Assembly: GCA_963829725.1 (NCBI GenBank) | Contig: CAWHJW010000005.1 | Span: 124,001 to 188,000, forward strand | Direction: 5' to 3' | From: RYN-230 sp963829725 | Lineage (GTDB): Bacteria; Actinomycetota; Actinomycetes; Streptosporangiales; Streptosporangiaceae | Length of the DNA stretch: 64,000 nucleotides | Shown here: one piece after another, positions 58,718-64,000 of the stretch | Position numbering within the stretch: the first letter of the stretch is position 1 | Layout: every line of letters begins with the position of its first letter | Notes under the pieces: model-generated | Seen by the model: only the letters and a program-made list of their open reading frames with translations | Databases searched by the model: none | Told to the model about the DNA's origin: nothing | Position numbers and translations under genes: made by a program

Positions 58718-59770
58718 ATGATCGAGGCGCGGGAACTGACCAAGCGCTACGGGGACAAAACGGCCGTGGACCATTTGTCCTTCGGCGTCGCACCAGGCCG
58801 GGTAACCGGCTTCCTCGGCCCGAACGGGGCTGGCAAATCGACCACTATGCGGCTCATCCTGGGCCTGGACAGGCCGGACTCGGGGATCGCGACGATCGAC
58901 GGCAAACGGTACGCCGACCTGAGCCAGCCACTGCGCCATGTCGGCGCGCTGCTCGAGGCCAAGGCGATGCACTCCGGCCGGAGTGCCTACAACCACCTGC
59001 TGTTCCTGGCCCAGACCCAGGGCCTGCCCCGGTCCCGGGTCAACGAGGTGCTGGACCTCGTCGGGCTCCGGGACGTGGCGCGGAAGCGGACCGGCGGCTA
59101 TTCCCTCGGCATGGGGCAGCGGGTCGGCATCGCGGTGGCCATGCTGGGCGATCCGGAAGTGCTCATGCTGGACGAGCCGGTCAACGGGCTGGACCCCGAG
59201 GGCATCCTGTGGATCCGCAACCTGATGAAGCACCTGGCCACCGAGGGCCGGACAATCTTCGTCTCCAGCCACCTGATGAACGAGATGGCGGTCACCGCCG
59301 ACCACCTCGTGGTGATCGGTCGGGGCAAGCTCATCGCGGACTGCAGCACCCAGCAGTTCATCGAGCAGAGCTCGGAGAAGTACGTGCTGGTGCGCTCGCC
59401 GGAGGCGGACCGGCTGACCGGCCTGCTCGCCGCCGAAGGCGGCAAGGCCACCGAGCCGCCACCGGACAACGGGCCGCAGGCGCCTGGTGAGCCGGGTGCC
59501 GCGGCGGGGCCCGCCGTGGCGCCCGCCCTGCGGGTCACCGGGCTGGCGGCACCGCGCATCGGCGAGATCGCTGCCGCCAACCGGATCGTGCTGCACGAAC
59601 TCACGCCCCGGCTGGCCTCCCTGGAGGAGGCCTACATGGAACTGACCGCGGACAGCTCGGAGTTCGGCGTGGGCACCCACGACGCCGCGGCCCGCCCGCC
59701 CACCACCGTGCCGGACAGTGCCGCCGCGGTGAGCTCAGCTCAGGCCAGCTCAGGACAGGAAAGCCGATGA
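58718..59770 (+). CDS. ABC transporter ATP-binding protein
   Basis: A 350-residue ATPase. Walker A is GPNGAGKSTT, the ABC signature is YSLGMGQRVGIA, Walker B is VLMLDEPVNGLDPEG, and the switch His is in VSSHLMNEM. A C-terminal extension of about 100 residues (GPQAPGEPG-type linker and ASLEEAYMELT) is common in drug/antibiotic-type exporters. The ATG follows AAGGGGA. It overlaps the permease gene (ATGA), so the two form an exporter. Confidence 0.95.
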   Translation: MIEARELTKRYGDKTAVDHLSFGVAPGRVTGFLGPNGAGKSTTMRLILGLDRPDSGIATIDGKRYADLSQPLRHVGALLEAKAMHSGRSAYNHLLFLAQTQGLPRSRVNEVLDLVGLRDVARKRTGGYSLGMGQRVGIAVAMLGDPEVLMLDEPVNGLDPEGILWIRNLMKHLATEGRTIFVSSHLMNEMAVTADHLVVIGRGKLIADCSTQQFIEQSSEKYVLVRSPEADRLTGLLAAEGGKATEPPPDNGPQAPGEPGAAAGPAVAPALRVTGLAAPRIGEIAAANRIVLHELTPRLASLEEAYMELTADSSEFGVGTHDAAARPPTTVPDSAAAVSSAQASSGQESR

Positions 59771-60618
59771 CGTCCGCCAGTCCGCCGGTGCAGGCCGCCG
59801 GCCGCGCCGCCGCGCCGCTCCCCGGCCACCGCGTCGGGTTCGGTCACTTCATGCTCGCCGAGTGGACGAAGATCCGCTCGGTGCGATCCACCGTCTGGAC
59901 CCTGCTGCTGTTCGTCGTCCTCACGGTGGGCTTCACCGCGCTGTTCACCGGGCTGACCGTGGCCAACTGGACCGGCCAGCACGCCGCTGAGCGGAACGCG
60001 TCGGTCATCGCCAACCCGATCGGCTTCATCCTGGGCGCGGGCATCGGGCTCGGCCAGCTGACCATCTGCGTGCTCGGGGTGCTGGTGATCACGTCCGAGT
60101 ACTCCACCGGGGTGATCCGCGCCTCGCTGCTGGCCGTGCCGCGCAGGCTGCCGATGCTGGCCGCGAAGGCCGCAGTGTTCGCCATCCTGGTCCTGATCGT
60201 GGCGGAGATAGTGTCGTTCGCCTGCTTCTTCCTTGGCTCGGCCATCCTGCACAGCCGGGTGCCCGTGTCGCTGTCTGATAACAACGTGCTGCGCGCGGTC
60301 GTCGGCGCCGGGCTCTACCTGGGCGTGCTGGGCCTGTTCGCGCTGGCGGTCGGGCTGCTGATCCGGCACACCGCCGGGGCCATCACGTCGGTCATCGGGA
60401 TCGTGCTGGTGCTGCCGATCCTGTCCGGCCTGCTGCCCGGCAGCTGGGGCGTGCACATCAACGCCTACCTGCCCGAGCAGGCCGGGTCGCTGGTGTACAG
60501 CGCGCACCGGGACGCCAGCGCGCTGCTGTCCGCCTGGCAGGGTTTCGGCGTGTTCTGCCTGTGGACCGCGGTGCTGCTGGCGGCCGGGGCTTACCTGCTG
60601 ATGCACCGGGACGCCTGA
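59767..60618 (+). CDS. ABC-2-type permease
   Basis: A 283-residue membrane protein with six helices: TVWTLLLFVVLTVGFTALF, GAGIGLGQLTICVLGVLVIT, AVFAILVLIVAEIVSFACFF, VVGAGLYLGVLGLFALAVG, ITSVIGIVLVLPILSG and FCLWTAVLLAAGAYLL. The cytoplasmic motif ITSEYSTGVIRASLLAVPRR after helix two is characteristic of ABC-2 transporters that pair with BcrA-type ATPases. Start ATG overlaps the ATPase stop. Substrate unknown. Confidence 0.93.
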   Translation: MTSASPPVQAAGRAAAPLPGHRVGFGHFMLAEWTKIRSVRSTVWTLLLFVVLTVGFTALFTGLTVANWTGQHAAERNASVIANPIGFILGAGIGLGQLTICVLGVLVITSEYSTGVIRASLLAVPRRLPMLAAKAAVFAILVLIVAEIVSFACFFLGSAILHSRVPVSLSDNNVLRAVVGAGLYLGVLGLFALAVGLLIRHTAGAITSVIGIVLVLPILSGLLPGSWGVHINAYLPEQAGSLVYSAHRDASALLSAWQGFGVFCLWTAVLLAAGAYLLMHRDA

Positions 60619-60936
60619 CCTCCGGCTGCCCCGGGCCGCCCAGTGGCCGGGACGGCCCGGGGGCCTCCGCGTGCCTGCGTCATCGCGCCGTAGGTGGCCA
60701 GGAAGATCTCATGGCGCCGCCGTACCTCGGCCCGGTCCGACCCGTCGGCGACGGTTTCCTCGCTGCACCATCCGCTCGTAGGTCGGCGAACGGGCCCATC
60801 GCCCCGATGACCTCGAGCGCCGGGACCAGCCACAGGTTGGGGCGCAGTTCTCCCCGGGTCCAGTCGGTGCGCAGGAAGATGCGGCGTCACCAGCCTTCCC
60901 AGCTCACCCGTGTTTATCGCTCCGGGCGGACCCAAC
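60619..60936. other. Convergent spacer between permease and dnaE
   Basis: Apart from the terminator it has no supported gene. On the reverse strand a short stretch reads WTRGELRPNLWLVPALEVI, which faintly resembles the N-terminus of DUF2254 membrane proteins; the flanks are not coding. I would not call a gene. Confidence 0.4.
60629..60662 (+). terminator. Terminator-like hairpin after the ABC operon
   Basis: ccccgggccg (60629-60638) pairs perfectly with cggcccgggg (60653-60662), 14-nt loop, 10 bp after the permease stop. Confidence 0.65.
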
Positions 60937-63900
60937 TCAGCCCACGCACGTGGGCCCGAGCAGCTGCTTGAGGTCGGCCAGCAGGGCCGGGGACGGCTTC
61001 ACCCGCAGCTTGTCATCCAGCCGGACCACCGTCGTCCGCTGGCCATTGCAGAGTTTCAGGTGCACCTCGGCCAGCCCCGGGTGGGTGCCCAGCACCTCGC
61101 GCAGCCGGTCAACCACGGGCGGCACGCACCGCTGGACCGGGATGGACAGGACGAAAGGGCCACTCTCGTCCGCCGAGAGGTCCGGCGCGGTCACCTCCGA
61201 TGCGATCAGCTTGGGCGTCTCATCGCGCCGGTCCAGCCGGCCCTTCACCACCACGATCGCGTCCTCGGCCAGCAGCAGCGAGCACTGCTGGTAGGCGGCG
61301 GGGAAGAACAGCACCTCGATGGCGCCTCCCAGGTCCTCCAGGATGGCCTGGGCCCACGGATTGCCCTGCCGGGTGACCTTGCGGGCCACCCCGGACAGGA
61401 TGCCGCCGACAGTGACCATCTGGCCGTCGGAACGGCCGCCCCGGCCGGATCGCTCGGCATCCTCGGTGGCCGAGCTGATCAGCTCGGCCACCGAGCAATC
61501 GGTGTTCGCGGCCACGATGTGCTCCACACCGAGCAGGGGATGGTCGGAGACGTAGAGGCCGAGCATTTCGCGCTCGAAGCTGAGCAGCGTGGTCTTGTCC
61601 CACTCCCCGTCCGGCACCGGCACCTCGAACGTCGCCTCGACCTCCGCGTCCCCGCCGAACAGCGAGTCCTGGCCGATCGCCTCGTTGCGCTTCACGTCGA
61701 TGACGGTGTCGATGGCCTGCTCACCGATGATGGCCAGCCCCTTGCGCGGATGGCCCAGGGAGTCGAAGGCACCGGCCTTGATGAGCGATTCGATGACCCG
61801 CTTGTTGCACACATTGACGGGGACTTTGCGCAGGAAATCAGCGAAGCTGACGAACGCCCCCTTGCTGGTCCGTGCCTCCACGATCGCGTCAACCACGTTC
61901 GTGCCGACATTCCGCACCGCCGCCAGGCCGAACCTGATGTCATTCCCCACGGGGGTGAACGTGGCATCCGACGCGTTGACGTCGGGCGGCAGGACGGTGA
62001 TTCCCATGCGGCGGCACTCGTTAAGATAAAGAGCGCTCTTGTCTTTGTCACCGGATACCGATGTGAGCAGCGCGGCCATGTACTCGGCGGGGTAATTCGC
62101 CTTGAGGTAGGCGGTCCAGTAAGAGACCAGCCCGTAGGCCGCGCTGTGCGCTTTGTTGAAGGCGTAGTCGGAGAACGGGACCAGGATGTCCCACAGCGTC
62201 TTGATGGCCGAGTCCGAATAGCCGTTGGCCTTCATGCCCGCCTCGAACGGCGCGAACTCCTTGTCCAGGATCTCCTTCTTCTTCTTGCCCATGGCCCGGC
62301 GGAGCAGGTCCGCTTTGCCGAGGCTGTACCCGGCCAGTTTCTGGGCGATGACCATGACCTGCTCCTGGTACACGATCAGCCCGTAGGTGTCGCCCAGGAC
62401 ATCGGCCAGCGACTCGGCCAGTTCCGGGTGGATGGGGACCACCGGCTTGCGGTTGTTCTTCCGGTCCGCGTAGTCATTGTGCGCGTTGGCGCCCATCGGG
62501 CCCGGCCGGTACAGCGCGCCGACCGCGGAGATGTCCTCGAAGTTGTCCGGCCGCATGCTGCGCAGCAGGGCGCGCATCGGGCCGCCGTCGAACTGGAAGA
62601 TGCCCAGCGTGTCGCCGCGGGCCAGCAGATCGTAGGTGGGCTGGTCGTCCAACGGGAGGGTTTCCAGGACCACCTCGGTGTCCCGGTTGGCCTTGATGCC
62701 ACGCACCGCGTCGTCCAGCACGGTGAGGTTCCGCAGGCCGAGGAAGTCCATCTTGAGCAGGCCCAGCGACTCGCACGCCGGGTAATCGAACTGGGTGATG
62801 ACCGCCCCGTCGGCTTCCCGCTTCCAGACCGGCACGTGCTCGGTGATCGACTCACTGCTCATGATCACGCCGGCGGCGTGCACGCCGGCCTGCCGGATCA
62901 GCCCCTCCAGGCCCCGGGCGGTATCGATGACCTGCTTGACCTCTTGCTCCGCCTCGTACAGGGCGCGGATCTCGCCGGCCTCGCTGTAACGGGGGTGGGT
63001 GTCGTCGAAGATGCCGGACAGCGGGACGTCCTTGCCCATCACGGCGGGCGGGAACGCCTTGGTGATCCGGTCGCCCAGTGCGTACGGGAAGCCCAGCACC
63101 CGGGCGGAGTCCTTGACCGCCGCCTTGGCCTTGATGGTGCCGTACGTGATGATCTGGGCGACCTTGTCCTCGCCCCACTTATCGGTGACGTAGCGGATCA
63201 CGTCACCCCGGCGGCGTTCGTCGAAGTCGATGTCGATGTCCGGCATGGAGACGCGTTCGGGGTTGAGGAACCGCTCGAACACGAGCCCGTGGTCCTGCGG
63301 GTCGAGGTCGGTGATGCCGAGGGCGTAGGCGACCATGGCGCCGGCCGCTGAGCCACGGCCCGGCCCCACCCTGATTCCGTTCCGCTTGGACCACATGATG
63401 AAGTCGGCGACGACCAGGAAGTACGAGCAGAACCCCATCTGGGTGATGATGCCCATCTCGTACTCGGCCTGCTGCCGGCGGCGCTCGTCGTAGCCGCCGG
63501 GGTAGCGGCGGTCCATGCCGCGCCACACTTCCTGGCGGAACCAGCTCTCCTCGGTCTCCCCCTCCGGCACGTTGAACACCGGCATCAGGTTCTTCGGCTG
63601 GAACGTGACGTCGGCGCGCTCGGCGATCAGCAGCGTGGAGTCGCAGCCGGACTGCCATTCCTCGTCACTGAACGCGGCGCGCATCTCCTGCGGGCTCTTG
63701 AGGTAGTAGCCGCTGCCGTCGAACTTGAACCGCCCCGGGTCGGCCATGTTCGACCCGGTCTGCACGCAGAGCAGTACCTCGTGCGCCTTGGCGTCGGCCT
63801 CCACGGTGTAGTGCGAGTCGTTGGTGACCATGAAGGGCAGGCCGAGGTCTTTGGCGATGCGGCGCAGGCCGCCGCGGACCCGCTGCTCGATGGACAGCCC

Positions 63901-64000
63901 GTGATCCATGATCTCGACGAAGAAGCTGCCGGCGCCGAAGATGTCCCGGTAGGCCGCCGCGGCGTCGAGAGCCTGCTGGTACTGGCCGAGGCGCAGCCGG
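60937..64000 (-). CDS. dnaE: DNA polymerase III alpha subunit DnaE1, 5' end outside window
   Basis: The frame is open through the right edge (AYRDIFGAGSFFVEIMDHGL is read upstream of the first Met), so about 1020 C-terminal residues are visible. The catalytic Asp motif is MPDIDIDFDERRRGDVIRYV. Other conserved parts: VGPGRGSAAGAMVAY, MDFLGLRNLTVL and FAPFEAGMKANGYS. Helix-hairpin-helix and OB-fold domains follow (TFTPVGNDIRFGLAAVRNVG, VTVGGILSGVARKV). It is the essential replicative polymerase rather than ImuC/DnaE2, judged by length and the conserved C-terminus. Its terminal PTCVG stop is at 60937. Confidence 0.96.
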   Translation of the reverse strand, partial: RLRLGQYQQALDAAAAYRDIFGAGSFFVEIMDHGLSIEQRVRGGLRRIAKDLGLPFMVTNDSHYTVEADAKAHEVLLCVQTGSNMADPGRFKFDGSGYYLKSPQEMRAAFSDEEWQSGCDSTLLIAERADVTFQPKNLMPVFNVPEGETEESWFRQEVWRGMDRRYPGGYDERRRQQAEYEMGIITQMGFCSYFLVVADFIMWSKRNGIRVGPGRGSAAGAMVAYALGITDLDPQDHGLVFERFLNPERVSMPDIDIDFDERRRGDVIRYVTDKWGEDKVAQIITYGTIKAKAAVKDSARVLGFPYALGDRITKAFPPAVMGKDVPLSGIFDDTHPRYSEAGEIRALYEAEQEVKQVIDTARGLEGLIRQAGVHAAGVIMSSESITEHVPVWKREADGAVITQFDYPACESLGLLKMDFLGLRNLTVLDDAVRGIKANRDTEVVLETLPLDDQPTYDLLARGDTLGIFQFDGGPMRALLRSMRPDNFEDISAVGALYRPGPMGANAHNDYADRKNNRKPVVPIHPELAESLADVLGDTYGLIVYQEQVMVIAQKLAGYSLGKADLLRRAMGKKKKEILDKEFAPFEAGMKANGYSDSAIKTLWDILVPFSDYAFNKAHSAAYGLVSYWTAYLKANYPAEYMAALLTSVSGDKDKSALYLNECRRMGITVLPPDVNASDATFTPVGNDIRFGLAAVRNVGTNVVDAIVEARTSKGAFVSFADFLRKVPVNVCNKRVIESLIKAGAFDSLGHPRKGLAIIGEQAIDTVIDVKRNEAIGQDSLFGGDAEVEATFEVPVPDGEWDKTTLLSFEREMLGLYVSDHPLLGVEHIVAANTDCSVAELISSATEDAERSGRGGRSDGQMVTVGGILSGVARKVTRQGNPWAQAILEDLGGAIEVLFFPAAYQQCSLLLAEDAIVVVKGRLDRRDETPKLIASEVTAPDLSADESGPFVLSIPVQRCVPPVVDRLREVLGTHPGLAEVHLKLCNGQRTTVVRLDDKLRVKPSPALLADLKQLLGPTCVG

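Noticed and set aside
60591..60935. Gene on the reverse strand before dnaE
   Set aside because: Only a short segment is faintly like a DUF2254 start; the rest is not coding.

Overview
The window is high-GC DNA with dense codon-biased genes, GTG and even CTG starts, and many ATGA/GTGA gene overlaps. The gene families are typical of actinomycetes: XRE/DUF397 (WhiJ-like) pairs, a PdtaR-type ANTAR regulator, the bifunctional isomerase PriA, polyphosphate glucokinase, a TIGR03085 mycothiol-type protein, and the block polA-rpsA-coaE-uvrB that is also found in Mycobacterium. A morphologically complex actinomycete (Streptosporangiales- or Streptomyces-like) is most likely. I cannot name a genus.

Layout. 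1-5.5 kb: the end of a CBM2-like membrane-anchored protein, a small conserved protein, and a reverse operon for copper/cytochrome oxidase handling (DoxX-like/SCO fusion with a frameshift, lipoprotein, CtaG-like protein). 5.9-11.1 kb: a secreted trypsin-like protease, an aldo/keto reductase, then two XRE-DUF397 pairs facing each other and an RsbW-like ATPase. 11.3-20.8 kb (reverse): der-cmk, tyrA-aroH, rluB-scpB-scpA-RHH-like-parA, and xerD-ald. 20.8-33.4 kb (reverse): Nudix-pyrG, a DMT-type membrane protein, a HAD hydrolase, a lipoprotein, uvrB, coaE, rpsA and polA. 33.6-37.8 kb: secreted aldose epimerase, PaaI thioesterase, a possible structured RNA, pdtaR, a tRNA-Leu(CAA) with a short variable arm, and a decayed pyruvate kinase gene. 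37.8-48.6 kb (reverse): gltD-gltB, then trpA-trpB-trpC with an upstream repeat-bearing, Trp-containing small ORF, a trp-associated membrane protein, and hisI. 48.7-50.5 kb: a TIGR03085 protein, a decayed VapBC module and a perfect 23-bp hairpin. 50.5-57 kb: ppgK, then hisF, ridA and the tightly overlapped hisD-C-B-H-priA operon. 57-64 kb: an aldo/keto reductase, a membrane protein, an ABC exporter and the 3' three quarters of dnaE1.

The genes fit together as a housekeeping chromosome segment: chromosome segregation (ParA, ScpAB, XerD), DNA replication and repair (DnaE1, PolA, UvrB), amino-acid synthesis (Trp, His, Tyr, Glu) and nucleotide supply (PyrG, Cmk). PriA can serve both the His and Trp pathways. 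trpE, hisG and hisE are not present, so those pathways must be completed elsewhere.

Four otherwise intact conserved genes (SCO fusion, trpA, hisC, an aldo/keto reductase) each carry one single-base frameshift, and all four lie at GGCC-rich sites. I read these as probable sequencing or assembly errors. By contrast pyk, vapBC and an epoxide-hydrolase fragment look truly decayed. No CRISPR array, prophage or insertion sequence was seen. The best candidates for something undescribed are the pseudoknot-like element at about 35.98-36.07 kb and the Trp-codon-bearing repeat ORF coupled to trpC.
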